Shown: positions 8,078-18,205, numbered from the stretch's first letter. The stretch: 64,000 bases of DNA from Candidatus Tepidiaquacellales bacterium UBA6667 (GCA_002455255.1 DKKL01000031.1:109025-173024); one strand, 5' to 3'. A program made the numbers and translations. Notes: generated from the letters alone by a model not told the origin.

Positions 8078-9532
8078 TTATACTTCGTAATAAAGATGGA
8101 ATTCATAAGGATGAGGTCTTAGCTGAACCTGTTTCACTTCTTTTTCCATTTTATAATCAATCCATGTATTAATCAATTCAGAAGAGAACACATCACCATG
8201 TTTAAGAAAATCATTATCTTTACCTAAAGCATCAAGAGCAAGTTCGAGAGTAGCCGGAGCATGTTTTATATTTTTATGTTCTTCAGGTGAAAGGTGATAA
8301 ATATCTTTATCCATAGGTTCACCCGGATCAACTTTATTAATTATACCGTCAATACCGGCGAGTAATAACGCTGCAAAAGTGAGATATGGATTAGAAGTTC
8401 CATCAGGACATCTGAATTCTACACGTTTTGCTTTTGGACTGTCTGAATACATAGGAATTCTGATAGCAGCACTTCTGTTCATTTTTGAGTAAACAAGATT
8501 AACAGGAGCTTCATAACCGGGAACTAATCTTTTATAAGAATTTGTAGTAGGGTTTGAAAGAGCAAGCAATGCCGGTGCATGTTTTAACAAACCACCAATG
8601 AAATGTAAAGCCATATCGCTTAAGCCGGCGTATTTATCACCAGCAAAAAGCGGTTTACCTTGTTTCCAAAGACTAATGTGAGTATGCATACCGCTACCGT
8701 TGTCACCAAAGATAGGTTTAGGCATAAACGTTGCAGTTTTACCTTCGGCTCTTGCAGTATTTTTTACGATATACTTAAACATTTGTAACTGGTCAGCACA
8801 TAACAACATAGGAGCAAACTTGAAATCAATTTCTGCCTGACCGGCAGTAGCAACTTCATGGTGTTGAGTTTCAACATCAATGCCTGCATTTAACAAATGT
8901 TCAACCATAACATTTCTTATATCATTAGTAGAATCAGAAGGAGGGACAGGAAAATATCCTTCTTTCAATCTGATTTTATGGCCTAAGTTAGCTTCATTTT
9001 CACTGCCGGAATTCCAGAAACCTTCTCTTGAATCAATTCTAAACCAGCTTGAATATTCATTTATATTATATGCAACATGGTCGAGAATAAAAAACTCAGC
9101 TTCAGGTCCGAAATAAACTTCATCAGCAATTCCGGTCTGGTGCAAATAGTTTAATGCTTTTTTAGCAATGTAACGAGGATCGAAATCATAAGGTGTTTTT
9201 GTAATAGGATCATAAATATCACAAATGAGAGAAAGAGTTTTAGTTTTTATAAATGGATCAATATTGGCAGTAGTAGGATCAGGAATAGCAAGCATATCAG
9301 ATTCATTTATAGCTTTCCAACCACGAATAGAAGACCCGTCAAAACCAAAGCCATCATAAAATACATCTTCCGTAAGTCTGTGAACAGGAACAGAAAAATG
9401 CTGCCATTGTCCCATCATATCAGTGAATCTAAGGTCAATCATTTTAACCTCTTTTTCTTTTGCAAGTTTGAAAACATCATTAATTCTTTTCAGTTTTTCT
9501 TTTTCAACTTCTTTTGGATCTTTGTTTTCCAT
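8078..9532 (-). CDS. glnA: type I glutamine synthetase
   Basis: Catalyses ATP-dependent formation of glutamine from glutamate and ammonia. At 484 residues it has the size of GSI enzymes. Motifs include [11 protein letters not shown], the ATP/Glu site [25 protein letters not shown], and the metal ligands in [14 protein letters not shown]. Near the C-terminus [12 protein letters not shown] closely parallels the adenylylation loop of enterobacterial GlnA, with the target Tyr present. No adenylyltransferase gene lies in the window. The gene starts 2 nt after the stop of a Lrp/AsnC regulator, so the two form one operon, and Lrp-type control of nitrogen assimilation is likely. Confidence 0.96.
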   Translation of the reverse strand: MENKDPKEVEKEKLKRINDVFKLAKEKEVKMIDLRFTDMMGQWQHFSVPVHRLTEDVFYDGFGFDGSSIRGWKAINESDMLAIPDPTTANIDPFIKTKTLSLICDIYDPITKTPYDFDPRYIAKKALNYLHQTGIADEVYFGPEAEFFILDHVAYNINEYSSWFRIDSREGFWNSGSENEANLGHKIRLKEGYFPVPPSDSTNDIRNVMVEHLLNAGIDVETQHHEVATAGQAEIDFKFAPMLLCADQLQMFKYIVKNTARAEGKTATFMPKPIFGDNGSGMHTHISLWKQGKPLFAGDKYAGLSDMALHFIGGLLKHAPALLALSNPTTNSYKRLVPGYEAPVNLVYSKMNRSAAIRIPMYSDSPKAKRVEFRCPDGTSNPYLTFAALLLAGIDGIINKVDPGEPMDKDIYHLSPEEHKNIKHAPATLELALDALGKDNDFLKHGDVFSSELINTWIDYKMEKEVKQVQLRPHPYEFHLYYEV

Positions 9533-9534
9533 TT

Positions 9535-10008
9535 TTATATTTTTAGTTTTAAATTAGTTGTTTCTTTTATAGTAGATAAAACGATGTTAGATTTTGTAGA
9601 TTTTACCCCGGGCCAAGATTGAATTTTAGCAAGCAATTTTTCTAAAGTAGAAGTGTTTTCCGTCCTTATTTTCAGAATATGCGAACCATCACCGGTAATG
9701 GAATGACATTCAAGAATTTCATCTTCTTCATCACATTGAGTAAGAAACTGTTTGTAATACTTTGAAGATTCACTTACAACAGTTATAAAACCGGTGATAT
9801 CATATTTCAATTTTTTTGCATCAAGAATGACGGTATAAGATTTGATAACACCGGAATGTTCAAATTTAAGAATTCTATCAATAGTAGAAGGAAGTGAAAG
9901 CCCAACCATTTCAGCAATCTCGTTTCTTTTCAGATGCGAGTTTTTCTGAAGTTCAGATAAAATTTTAACATCAATCTCATCAAGTTTAATATCATCGGTA
10001 ATTTTCAT
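9535..10008 (-). CDS. Lrp/AsnC family transcriptional regulator
   Basis: 157 residues with an N-terminal winged helix-turn-helix ([20 protein letters not shown], then [18 protein letters not shown]) and a C-terminal RAM/ligand-binding ferredoxin-like domain (residues 65-150) with the conserved [12 protein letters not shown] turn. Lrp/AsnC proteins form octamers that bind amino acids and commonly regulate glutamine synthetase and their own gene. Here the gene directly precedes glnA, and two inverted repeats lie just upstream of its start (10025-10078), which suits autoregulation. The effector is not known but glutamine or another amino acid is plausible. Confidence 0.92.
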   Translation of the reverse strand: MKITDDIKLDEIDVKILSELQKNSHLKRNEIAEMVGLSLPSTIDRILKFEHSGVIKSYTVILDAKKLKYDITGFITVVSESSKYYKQFLTQCDEEDEILECHSITGDGSHILKIRTENTSTLEKLLAKIQSWPGVKSTKSNIVLSTIKETTNLKLKI

Positions 10009-10024
10009 AAATTATACTGATTAA

Positions 10025-10078
10025 ATAAGGTAATTAATAATTTTTACCTTATAAATTAAGGAAAAATTTCTAATTTAT
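10025..10078 (-). promoter_or_regulatory. paired inverted repeats upstream of lrp-glnA
   Basis: ATAAGGTAA (10025-10033) faces TTACCTTAT (10044-10052) as a perfect 9-bp inverted repeat with a 10-nt spacer. A second pair, ATAAATTA (10051-10058) and TAATTTAT (10071-10078), follows. They lie 17-70 bp upstream of the regulator's start, where an Lrp-type protein would bind its own promoter. Binding is inferred from position and symmetry only. Confidence 0.45.
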
Positions 10079-10190
10079 CAATTAAATTTAATTTCAACAA
10101 ATAAAATTTTGATTTTTTCATAAAATTCAGATAAATTATATAATTGATAAAAGCATAATGTCTTAATAATTTTCAGAAAATCAATAATTT

Positions 10191-10523
10191 ATGAACAATT
10201 TCAAAATGATGTTATTCAACGCACTTGTTTTGATAGTGCTTGGAATAATTGTTTACGTAAATGCGGAAACAAAAAGTCCTACAGCATTAATACCAATAAT
10301 TGCCGGAGCAATACTATTGATATTATCTATCCCTACAAGAAATGGAAATAAAATTGCGGCACATATAGGTGTAGTATTAACATTGTTAATCGCAATAGCA
10401 CTGATAATGCCAATCAGACGGACAGGGAATGTATATATAGTGGCAATGTGTATAATTTCATTTATAGCATTTGTATATTATGTGATAGGATTTATAAAGA
10501 GAAAAAAGGAATTAAAATCTTAA
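10191..10523 (+). CDS. small integral membrane protein of unknown function
   Basis: 110 residues with four predicted membrane helices (about residues 6-24, 32-47, 56-72 and 82-102), short polar loops and a basic C-terminus (KRKKELKS). No catalytic motif is visible. The gene starts a + strand run and ends 6 nt before the aldo/keto reductase gene, so the two are probably co-transcribed. The 182-bp region shared with the divergent lrp gene holds its promoter. I do not recognise the family with certainty. Confidence 0.65.
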   Translation: MNNFKMMLFNALVLIVLGIIVYVNAETKSPTALIPIIAGAILLILSIPTRNGNKIAAHIGVVLTLLIAIALIMPIRRTGNVYIVAMCIISFIAFVYYVIGFIKRKKELKS

Positions 10524-10529
10524 ATTAAA

Positions 10530-11942
10530 ATGGAATATTCCCGATTAGGATTTGGATGTTACAGAGTACATTACAAAGTAGATGAGCATATAAATGCTTT
10601 AAAAAAAGCACTTTTATCCGGAATAAATGTAATTGATACATCATCAAATTATTCTGATGGAGGCAGTGAGATACTTATAGGCAATGTGCTTGATGATTTA
10701 TTTACAGAAGACAAACTTCAGAGGGAAGATATAAATTTAATTACAAAAGTCGGATACATACAAGGTCATAATTATACATTCGCAGAGCATAAAAAGAAAT
10801 CGGGTGAAGCATTTGAAGAAGTGGTAGAATATGCCGACAAGTTATGGCATTGCATAAACCCGGAATTCATTGAAGACCAGCTAACAAAGCAACTGACACG
10901 ATTGAATCAGGAATATTTAGACGGATATTTATTACACAATCCGGAATATTATCTTGGATATGCAGAGAAAGAAGGTATGGAGAAGGCAGAAGCAAGAGAA
11001 GAATATTACAAACGAATAAAAAAAGCTTTTGAATTTTTAGATAAAAAAGTTTCAGAGGGTATAATAAAATCATACGGGATATCGTCGAACACATTTGGTT
11101 CTGCGGAGAATGATTATAACTTCACATCACTTTTTGAGATAAGTAAATTTGCAAACGATAATTTTAAAATAATTCAATTTCCATTGAATTTAGTGGAGAT
11201 AAATCCATTATTAAATAAAAACAACAATGGTAAAACGGTTTTAGAATTTGCAAAAGAATTAAACCTTAAAGTATTGATAAACAGACCATTAAATGCAATT
11301 ACATCAAAAGGGTTAATAAGGTTAGCAGAGTTTAATTTTGTTACATATACTGAGAAAGATTTTTATAAGCAACTTGAGAAACTGAAGCTAATGGAAGATG
11401 ATATGATAAGCGAAAAATTAGCAACATACAGTATAGATGAGAATGAATTAAAAAGATTAAAAAAGATTTTTTCATTTGGAAAAATTCTCGATGAAAACTG
11501 GAAATATTTTGGTTCTATAGAGCATTTCAATGATAATGTGGAGCATCATTTTATCCCAAAGATAGATTATCTGATAGAATATTTTGAACTTCATTTTCAA
11601 AATGAAGATACTTTAAATTATCTAAAGAAGTTTTTGAATGAACTTTATTTAATGTTAAATCTCATTTCAAATCATTATAAAATGAAAGCGAGCAAGAGAA
11701 CAAATTTTTTTAATGCAAAACTTAACGAATTGACCGGGGATAGCATAAAGGATTTAACATTATCTCAGAAAGCATTGTTGTTGCTCAACTCAATTGATGG
11801 AATTTCCACTATATTAGTAGGTGCAAGAAGAGAAAGATATATTGATGATATTATTAAAATTAATCAATTGCCAAACTTAGGAAATTCATTTGAAGTATTA
11901 CTAAACTTACACAACGAATTAATACAAGCAGAAAATCTATAA
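10530..11942 (+). CDS. aldo/keto reductase family protein with extended C-terminal region
   Basis: The first 320 residues show the aldo/keto reductase barrel: SRLGFGCYRV, the catalytic Asp and Tyr in VIDTSSNYSDGGSEILIG, the Lys in LITKVGY and the His in YLLHNPEYY. GILVGARRERY-like sequence near the C-terminus (STILVGARRERYID) is the NADP-binding end of the barrel. At 470 residues it is longer than the usual 300-340; the extra material (about residues 260-410) is a charged, helical insertion between the barrel strands and the cofactor motif. The substrate is unknown. It is followed 6 nt later by a membrane-anchored protein gene. Confidence 0.82.
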   Translation: MEYSRLGFGCYRVHYKVDEHINALKKALLSGINVIDTSSNYSDGGSEILIGNVLDDLFTEDKLQREDINLITKVGYIQGHNYTFAEHKKKSGEAFEEVVEYADKLWHCINPEFIEDQLTKQLTRLNQEYLDGYLLHNPEYYLGYAEKEGMEKAEAREEYYKRIKKAFEFLDKKVSEGIIKSYGISSNTFGSAENDYNFTSLFEISKFANDNFKIIQFPLNLVEINPLLNKNNNGKTVLEFAKELNLKVLINRPLNAITSKGLIRLAEFNFVTYTEKDFYKQLEKLKLMEDDMISEKLATYSIDENELKRLKKIFSFGKILDENWKYFGSIEHFNDNVEHHFIPKIDYLIEYFELHFQNEDTLNYLKKFLNELYLMLNLISNHYKMKASKRTNFFNAKLNELTGDSIKDLTLSQKALLLLNSIDGISTILVGARRERYIDDIIKINQLPNLGNSFEVLLNLHNELIQAENL

Positions 11943-11948
11943 AAAATT

Positions 11949-13043
11949 ATGATCTGGAAAATTTATAAATTCATATCTGATATAAAATTCAAATTGATCA
12001 TACTTTCCCTATTGATAATAGCCATGATTTCATTACTTATATATTCAGGAAAAGAATCACAGCAAAATCTGAATGCGACAACAGAAGAAATTGTAACGAA
12101 GCAATATACTGCAGAAGAGTTGAAGACAAAAATTCCGAATGAAATAGATACAATATTATTCACATTTGGGATTTGGAAAGAACTGATAAAAGATGAAGGC
12201 ATAAAAGGAAAAAATGAAAACTTATGGTTTAATAAAGAAATTTTAATACCATATGATTTGCCACTTTCATCCGTAAACTATGAATTAAAAAGTTTTTTTA
12301 AATCAGTTAATTTTTCATCCACAGTAAAAGAAGATCCAAGAACAAAAAATTTACTAATAGAATCGTTTTATGCGGATGATTCAACAAAAAAAGTTTTAGG
12401 AATTATCAACCTTAAATATTCCGACAAAGTTATTAGAAATGCTTCAGATATAAGCATAATACTAAAAAACGTAGATAAGCTCGAAAAAAAAGAGTTTGAA
12501 AATATTATAACTTCACCGGAAAAATTTTCTGTAATTCTTCCAATAACATTTGAAACGGCAGAAATACAATCAGGCGTAATGGAAGCAGGCAGGGATTACG
12601 TATTACTTTATGAATTAGGCAATATAGATACACCGGAAAAAGAATTCAGAAATGATATGCCGGAGAAGCAATGGAAAGGAAAAATCAGATCATTAACCAA
12701 TGAGTATCAGGATGCGAGCGGTATTTTCATAAAGAATCCGATTAAAGATTATGCATTTGAAACAGATTTAATAAATCAATTTTCAAAATACACGAAAAAT
12801 GTTTTCAAAGATTCTGAACTAATTGAATTTACTACAACAGAAAAGAAAGAAAAAAAGATATATGATTTGTTTTCACAGATACTGACAAACACTAACAAAG
12901 GAATGAAAACTCAAATATATCTTGTAGAGTTTAACGAAGAAGATTTCAGGAATTACATAAAAGAAATAAATAACCTGCGAAAAAGAGGTTTCAGATTTAT
13001 GACCTTTAAAGAGATTATGAAAGTAAAAGAGCCAAAGAAATAA
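11949..13043 (+). CDS. membrane-anchored protein, possibly a divergent polysaccharide deacetylase-like protein
   Basis: 364 residues with one N-terminal membrane helix (about residues 13-31) and a soluble extracytoplasmic part. The middle and end (FSVILPITFETAEIQSG..., AGRDYVLLYEL, then SGIFIKNPI, ending RGFRFMTFKEIMK) follow in outline the order of YibQ/DUF610 divergent polysaccharide deacetylases. The metal ligands of that family are not evident, so this resemblance is weak inference. The gene is packed between an aldo/keto reductase and the tadA-like gene on the same strand with gaps of 6 and 14 bp. Confidence 0.55.
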   Translation: MIWKIYKFISDIKFKLIILSLLIIAMISLLIYSGKESQQNLNATTEEIVTKQYTAEELKTKIPNEIDTILFTFGIWKELIKDEGIKGKNENLWFNKEILIPYDLPLSSVNYELKSFFKSVNFSSTVKEDPRTKNLLIESFYADDSTKKVLGIINLKYSDKVIRNASDISIILKNVDKLEKKEFENIITSPEKFSVILPITFETAEIQSGVMEAGRDYVLLYELGNIDTPEKEFRNDMPEKQWKGKIRSLTNEYQDASGIFIKNPIKDYAFETDLINQFSKYTKNVFKDSELIEFTTTEKKEKKIYDLFSQILTNTNKGMKTQIYLVEFNEEDFRNYIKEINNLRKRGFRFMTFKEIMKVKEPKK

Positions 13044-13057
13044 ATATTAATATTTTA

Positions 13058-13510
13058 ATGTCTGAACACGAGAAATTTATGAAATATGCACTGAGAGAGG
13101 CTGAAAGAGCATTTGATAACGGTGAAATGCCCGTAGGTTGTGTGATAACATTTAATAATACTTTAATTGCAAAATCTCACAATCAGGTTGAGAAACTGAA
13201 AGATGCAACTGCACATTCGGAGATTTTAGCAATCACGTCTGCATCAGAATATTTAAATTCAAAGTATTTGCCGGGTTGTTCGATGTATGTAACGTTAGAG
13301 CCGTGCCCAATGTGTGCCGGAGCATTGGTAAATTCAAAGATAGATAATCTTTATTTTGGTGCATATGATTCAAAGTCAGGAGCATGTGGAAGTGTTTTTA
13401 ACATAACAAACTCGGTACATTTAAATCACAAAGTAAATGTTTACGGGGGAATTTTAGATAATGAATCAATTTCGTTAATAAAAAGTTTTTTTTCAGATAA
13501 AAGAGAATAG
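13058..13510 (+). CDS. tadA: tRNA-specific adenosine deaminase (TadA-like)
   Basis: A zinc-dependent deaminase of 150 residues, predicted to convert A34 to inosine in tRNA-Arg(ACG). The zinc and proton-shuttle residues are in TAHSEILAI (His and Glu), and the two Cys ligands are in LEPCPMCAGALVNS. The C-terminal DSKSGACGSVFN matches the TadA-specific loop (usually DPKxGAxGS) better than free-nucleoside deaminases such as guanine deaminase. Length and architecture are typical. It is preceded by a membrane-anchored protein gene and followed 11 nt later by a glycosyltransferase gene. Confidence 0.88.
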   Translation: MSEHEKFMKYALREAERAFDNGEMPVGCVITFNNTLIAKSHNQVEKLKDATAHSEILAITSASEYLNSKYLPGCSMYVTLEPCPMCAGALVNSKIDNLYFGAYDSKSGACGSVFNITNSVHLNHKVNVYGGILDNESISLIKSFFSDKRE

Positions 13511-13521
13511 ATTTTCTAAAT

Positions 13522-14286
13522 ATGAAGTTTTCAATAATTACAGTTGTATATAATGCTGAGGAATATATAAAGGATTGTATAAATTCTGTTTTATCGCAGA
13601 GTCATCCTGATATAGAATACATAATAATTGACGGAAACTCAAAAGACAGAACAGTTGAAATCATAAAATCATTTGGAAATAAAATTTCAAAATTTATTTC
13701 TGAAAATGATGAGGGTTTGTATTATGCGATGAACAAAGGTATATCAATTGCAACCGGAGAAGTTATCGGAATATTAAATTCAGATGATTTGTATTATACA
13801 AATGACGTAATCAGCATTGTGAACAAAGAATTTGAAGAGAAAAAAACTGATGCAGTATATGGAAATGCAGTATTTGTGAGCAGGGATAATTTAGACAAAG
13901 TTGTAAGATATTGGCAATCAAAACCAATGTATCCGAGTTTTTTTGAAGACGGGGAAATTCCACATCATTTAAGTTTATTCATAAAAAGGGATATTTATTT
14001 AAAACACGGATTTATAAATACAGATTACAAAATTTCAGCTGATTATGAATTTATGTTAAGATTATTCAAAGTAAAGAAAATCACTTCTTTCCATTTAGAC
14101 AAGACATTAACAAAAGTCAGATTAGGAGGGATATCAAACGGAAGCATCAGAAATATTATGAAAGGAAATTTTGAGATACTGAAAGCGTGGAGAAATCACG
14201 GACTATCAATTCCGTGGAAGTGTTTGTTCATAAACCGTCCTTCGATAAAAATGAAACAGTTTAAAAAAGCGAAAGAGATTGATTAA
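13522..14286 (+). CDS. family 2 glycosyltransferase
   Basis: 254 residues with a GT-A fold N-terminus: FSIITVVYNAEEYIKDCINS, then YIIIDGNSKDRTVEII, and the metal-binding acidic motif in GILNSDDLYY. The segment DGEIPHHLSLFIKRDIY after the catalytic core matches WcaE/PGL-type GT2 enzymes that act on surface polysaccharides. The acceptor and donor cannot be deduced. The gene ends a + strand run and overlaps the 3' end of the convergent M15-like peptidase gene by 4 nt. Confidence 0.86.
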   Translation: MKFSIITVVYNAEEYIKDCINSVLSQSHPDIEYIIIDGNSKDRTVEIIKSFGNKISKFISENDEGLYYAMNKGISIATGEVIGILNSDDLYYTNDVISIVNKEFEEKKTDAVYGNAVFVSRDNLDKVVRYWQSKPMYPSFFEDGEIPHHLSLFIKRDIYLKHGFINTDYKISADYEFMLRLFKVKKITSFHLDKTLTKVRLGGISNGSIRNIMKGNFEILKAWRNHGLSIPWKCLFINRPSIKMKQFKKAKEID

Positions 14287-15197
14287 ATTAAATCAATAAG
14301 TTTATCATTAAGATAAATTTTATAAAATCCGGGATTTAAATTTGTGAGATATTTATTTATAAAAATTTTTTTATCCCCAGGTTCAAAAACTCCGCAAATA
14401 ATTTCAAAATATTTTTTATAGTTACTCTCATAAACTATTTTTACAACACCCGTTTCATTAATTTTTAAATTTACCGGTATGAAATTATTGTAACTTTCAA
14501 AAGGTTGTATATTTACAGGATGGAAAAGTACTGAATTTTTAAATTCAAGATTTTGATTTATAACATTACAGCAATTATCAGTATAAACTTCAGGATTATT
14601 AATCCATTTAGCACTGTCTTCAAGGTGAATATGTCTGTGTCTTCCGTGTTCGAGAAACTTAAGTCCTAATATCCGGGAACGTAATCTCATATCTTCTCTT
14701 TCTTCTTTAGTATAATCATTAATATCAAAAGCCAATCCGAACAGGTGCGGTGAAGATTCCCTACTTGACCAACCTCTCCTCATATATTTATTTTGCTGCT
14801 CGAGTGTTCTCATTGCATCTGTTATCCTGAGATGATATCTACCATTAATAACATATAACACCTTTATAAATAATTCCGGCTGAATAAACTTGATTACATT
14901 ATCTTTGATATTTAGAAAATCAAAATTAAATTTTAACAAAGAAATTCTTTCGCCATTGAATGAATAATCAATAAAATTATAATGAGGGGTAAGATAGAAA
15001 CTGTTTTTTTTCTGAACAAGAAAATCTTCCGATATACCGTTAGAATATTTTCTTAAAAGAGAAGAGTATGTACCGGAGTCAGAAACGATTATAAAGACTT
15101 TATCAGATTTATAAGATGGAATTTTAAAATCAGCATATGCAGAAACATTTGAAAATAAAATAATCAGTAATAAAAATTTAAAGTTCACCGAACCCAT
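14283..15197 (-). CDS. secreted M15/DUF5715-type peptidase
   Basis: An N-terminal hydrophobic signal (FKFLLLIILFSNVSAYA) is followed by a domain with RITDAMRTLEQQNKYM, then SSPHLFGLAFDIND and HGRHRHIHLE. These carry the SxHxxGxAxDi and HxH zinc motifs of the VanY/M15 D,D-carboxypeptidase-like superfamily, so it probably trims peptidoglycan. The last ~100 residues form an unassigned domain. The frame could begin at TTG 15203, but ATG at 15197 gives a normal signal peptide and was chosen. Its start overlaps the 3' end of the HPr gene by 20 nt, so it is co-transcribed with HPr and the prenyl synthase. Confidence 0.72.
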   Translation of the reverse strand: MGSVNFKFLLLIILFSNVSAYADFKIPSYKSDKVFIIVSDSGTYSSLLRKYSNGISEDFLVQKKNSFYLTPHYNFIDYSFNGERISLLKFNFDFLNIKDNVIKFIQPELFIKVLYVINGRYHLRITDAMRTLEQQNKYMRRGWSSRESSPHLFGLAFDINDYTKEEREDMRLRSRILGLKFLEHGRHRHIHLEDSAKWINNPEVYTDNCCNVINQNLEFKNSVLFHPVNIQPFESYNNFIPVNLKINETGVVKIVYESNYKKYFEIICGVFEPGDKKIFINKYLTNLNPGFYKIYLNDKLIDLI

Positions 15198-15444
15198 CCT
15201 CAAAAAATTTTATCATTTCCATAGAAAACTCAACTTCATCTTCACCATCAAATTTAAGTAAAAGTTTAGAACCCTTTTCTGCAGCTAAAGTCATAACTCC
15301 AATAATGCTTTTTCCGTTTACTTCAAAGTTATTTTTTGAAATAAAAAAATCAGATTTAAATTTAGCGGCTATTTTAACAATTTGAGAAGCCGGTCTTGTG
15401 TGCATTCCTGCTTTGTTTACAATTGTAATTTCTTTTTCTATCAA
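15178..15444 (-). CDS. HPr family phosphocarrier protein
   Basis: 88 residues, the standard HPr size. The phosphorylatable His15 sits in KAGMHTRPAS and the regulatory Ser46 in GKSIIGVMTLAAEKGS, both at canonical positions. HPr carries phosphate from enzyme I in the phosphotransferase system or serves a regulatory role through HPr kinase on Ser46. No EI, EII or HPr kinase gene is in the window, so a regulatory (Npr/Crh-like) function is as likely as sugar uptake. It lies 2 nt downstream of the prenyl synthase gene and overlaps the peptidase gene. Confidence 0.93.
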   Translation of the reverse strand: MIEKEITIVNKAGMHTRPASQIVKIAAKFKSDFFISKNNFEVNGKSIIGVMTLAAEKGSKLLLKFDGEDEVEFSMEMIKFFEDGFGEL

Positions 15445-15446
15445 TT

Positions 15447-16439
15447 TTAGTAATTTCTGTTTAATAACATTTCCGAAAACCAGACAAGGGATTCTCTATC
15501 TGAAATTCCCGTTAATTTATTTATATAATTTTTTGCTTCTTCTGTAAATTTACTTATTTGTTTTTTAGTATCTTCAATAACGCCATATTTAATATAAATT
15601 TCCTTTACTTTATTAATGTCAGAATCGTTTATTTCTGTTTTATCTTTTACATCAAATATATTTTTAAGGAAATTTAAATCTTGTTTTTCAGATACCAATT
15701 CATTCGCCCGCAAAACCAGATATGTTTTCTTACGTTCACGGATATCCCCGCCAATTTTTTTTCCAAAATCTATTTCGTCGGCTGTTAAATCGAGCAGGTC
15801 ATCATTTATCTGAAAAGCAGTACCAAGATTTTCAGCATAACTTTTTAATACATCAATATTTTGTGTATCTGTATCGGCAATATACCCGCCAATAACAGCA
15901 CAGACTTCAAGCAGTCGGGATGTCTTTTTTCTTATCATCATCAGATATTCATCGAGCTTAACATCGGCAGATTTTTCATATTCCTTATCAAATGCCTGAC
16001 CTTCGCAAACTTCAATAATTCCATTATTGAAGGATTCGAATATTTTTGAAATATTTTTTGATTCAGTTTTAATAAGCAAAGAATAAGCCAACCCAATCAT
16101 TTCATCACCTGCAAGTATAGCAGTGTCAGTATTCCATTTTTTATGAATAGTTTCTCTACCTCTTCTTGTATCGGCATTATCCATAATATCATCATGAACG
16201 AGAGTGAAGTTATGCAAAATTTCAATAGCAGCCGCAGCATTTAACGACAAATCAGGATTTCCACCCATTGCTTCACATGAAAAAATCAATAATGCAGGTC
16301 TGATTCTTTTACCTTTCCATGACAGAATATAGTCAACGGGTTTATACAATGAATCAGGTTTTCTGCCAAAAGTTACATCGGACAAAATTTTATCAACTTT
16401 AGCACGGTAAATATCATATTTTTTAAAATAATCTGTCAT
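15447..16439 (-). CDS. polyprenyl (isoprenyl) diphosphate synthase
   Basis: An all-helical trans-prenyltransferase of 330 residues, condensing isopentenyl diphosphate units for quinone side chains or carrier lipids. The first Asp-rich motif is LVHDDIMDNADTRRG and the second QINDDLLDLTADE, with GKRIRPALL near the N-terminus. Residues just before the first motif (EILHNFTLVHDD) contain Phe rather than very small residues, which influences chain length, but the length cannot be predicted safely. First gene of a - strand operon with HPr and an M15-like peptidase. Confidence 0.9.
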   Translation of the reverse strand: MTDYFKKYDIYRAKVDKILSDVTFGRKPDSLYKPVDYILSWKGKRIRPALLIFSCEAMGGNPDLSLNAAAAIEILHNFTLVHDDIMDNADTRRGRETIHKKWNTDTAILAGDEMIGLAYSLLIKTESKNISKIFESFNNGIIEVCEGQAFDKEYEKSADVKLDEYLMMIRKKTSRLLEVCAVIGGYIADTDTQNIDVLKSYAENLGTAFQINDDLLDLTADEIDFGKKIGGDIRERKKTYLVLRANELVSEKQDLNFLKNIFDVKDKTEINDSDINKVKEIYIKYGVIEDTKKQISKFTEEAKNYINKLTGISDRESLVWFSEMLLNRNY

Positions 16440-16582
16440 TCAGTGAAATTTAAAAATAAATGTATATAAGTATTTTAGCAGAACAAATAATATATAAAAT
16501 TATTATTTTTTGTTATATATAGAATTTTTAGGAACTTTAGGATTTCCCTGATGTTAAAAATTTAAATTGATAACAATATTTT

Positions 16583-18205
16583 ATGAAAATAATTTCAAAA
16601 TCATCTTTATTTGTTTTTATTCTGCTAACTTTTGTATCATTTACTTCGATATTATCAAATGCAAAAATATTATCTGAAGATTTACCTGATTGGGCATTAT
16701 TAGACCCGGAAAAGGATGGCTATGAAGGAACAAGGACAAAAACATTTTATAAATACGTAAATTCATTAAATATACAACCAAAAATTAGTGAAGTAATTGT
16801 TGCGGTAATTGATTCAGGTTTTGATATCAATCATCCTGATTTAAAAAATAATGTATGGATAAATGAAACTGAAGTAAGCGGATTAGAGGGGGTTGATGAT
16901 GATAACAACGGATATGTTGATGATTTTTACGGATGGAATTTTTTAGGAGATGCAAAATATCTGAGTTTAGAAGTAGCCCGTGAATATAAAAAATTGAATA
17001 AATTAAATACACCGGCGAGCGATCCTTACTTTAAAAAAGTAAAAGAAAAATATGAAGAAGAAAAGATTGAAATTTCTGAGACCTATGAAGGATTAAAATC
17101 AACTTTAAAAAGGTTTGAACAAGCAGAGGATATATTAAAAAGGAATAACATCACAACGGATCCGGAAAGATTAAAAATTCTTGCGGAAGGATTAACAGGT
17201 GAAACAAAAACAGCCGCGATGTCAATTTTAACTTTGAGTATGTTTTTAGGTTTAAATATAGATGATGCGAGAATGTACACCAAAATGTATGAAATTAAAA
17301 ATAAATATCTGTTTGATACGACAGATACACATTTATTAATAGGCGATGATCCAAATGATTTATTTGAAAAGGGATATGGAAATAATAATGTAATGGCATT
17401 GGAAGATGAATCACACGGAACACACGTAGCAGGCATTATAGCAGGAAACAAAGACGGAATAGGTCAGGCACCATTTGCCAAACTTATGTTTTTGAGAGCC
17501 GTCCCGAATGAAGGAGATGAAAGGGATAAAGATATTGCAAATGCCATAAGATATGCTGTAGATAACGGTGCACATATTATAAATATGTCAGCAGGAAAAT
17601 ATTTTTCTCCTAATCCTGAAATCGTAAAAGATGCTATAAAATATGCAGAATCGAAAAATGTTTTATTCGTAGTTTCAGCCGGTAATGAAAGCAGCGATAT
17701 AGAAAAAGTAATAAACTATCCTGTTAAGTTTTTTATTGAAAATAATGAAATGAAATTTTTTGATAATCTTGTGGTAGTAGGTGCAAGTTCCTGGATGCAA
17801 AACTGGGATGAGAATAAAGATCCTGAAAATTATAATTTAGGTTATGATTTAGTTGCTAATTTTTCAAATTACTCCGGAAAAGTGGTAGATATTTTTGCAC
17901 CGGGGTTAGAAATTAATTCGACAGTACCTTCAGGGAAGTATGAGAGAATTAGCGGAACAAGTATGGCATCACCTGAAGTTGCCGGTATATCAGCAATTCT
18001 AAAAGCATATTTTCCGAATTTGAGTGCAGCACAAATTAAAGAAGCAATTATGAATTCATCAAGAAAATATGACAACTTGAAGGTGAAAGCCGGAACCGGA
18101 GATGTGAAAGTGCCATTTTCAAGTTTATCAAAATCAGGAGGAGTTATAGATATGATGAATGCATATGAATATGTAAAAGAAAAATACGGCGATACAATAA
18201 ATTAA
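16583..18205 (+). CDS. S8 subtilisin-like serine peptidase with large insertion
   Basis: 540 residues with a signal peptide (about 1-26). The catalytic triad is visible as Asp77 (VAVIDSGFD), His278 (ESHGTHVAG) and Ser460 (GTSMASPEVAG), with the oxyanion Asn in VVSAGNES. The Asp and His motifs are normally about 35-60 residues apart; here about 200 separate them, because of a charged helical insertion (residues ~135-250). A calcium-type loop (DDDNNGYVDD) follows the Asp motif. It is probably exported and processes other envelope or secreted proteins. No T9SS sorting domain is present. A bidirectional terminator follows the gene. Confidence 0.9.
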   Translation: MKIISKSSLFVFILLTFVSFTSILSNAKILSEDLPDWALLDPEKDGYEGTRTKTFYKYVNSLNIQPKISEVIVAVIDSGFDINHPDLKNNVWINETEVSGLEGVDDDNNGYVDDFYGWNFLGDAKYLSLEVAREYKKLNKLNTPASDPYFKKVKEKYEEEKIEISETYEGLKSTLKRFEQAEDILKRNNITTDPERLKILAEGLTGETKTAAMSILTLSMFLGLNIDDARMYTKMYEIKNKYLFDTTDTHLLIGDDPNDLFEKGYGNNNVMALEDESHGTHVAGIIAGNKDGIGQAPFAKLMFLRAVPNEGDERDKDIANAIRYAVDNGAHIINMSAGKYFSPNPEIVKDAIKYAESKNVLFVVSAGNESSDIEKVINYPVKFFIENNEMKFFDNLVVVGASSWMQNWDENKDPENYNLGYDLVANFSNYSGKVVDIFAPGLEINSTVPSGKYERISGTSMASPEVAGISAILKAYFPNLSAAQIKEAIMNSSRKYDNLKVKAGTGDVKVPFSSLSKSGGVIDMMNAYEYVKEKYGDTIN

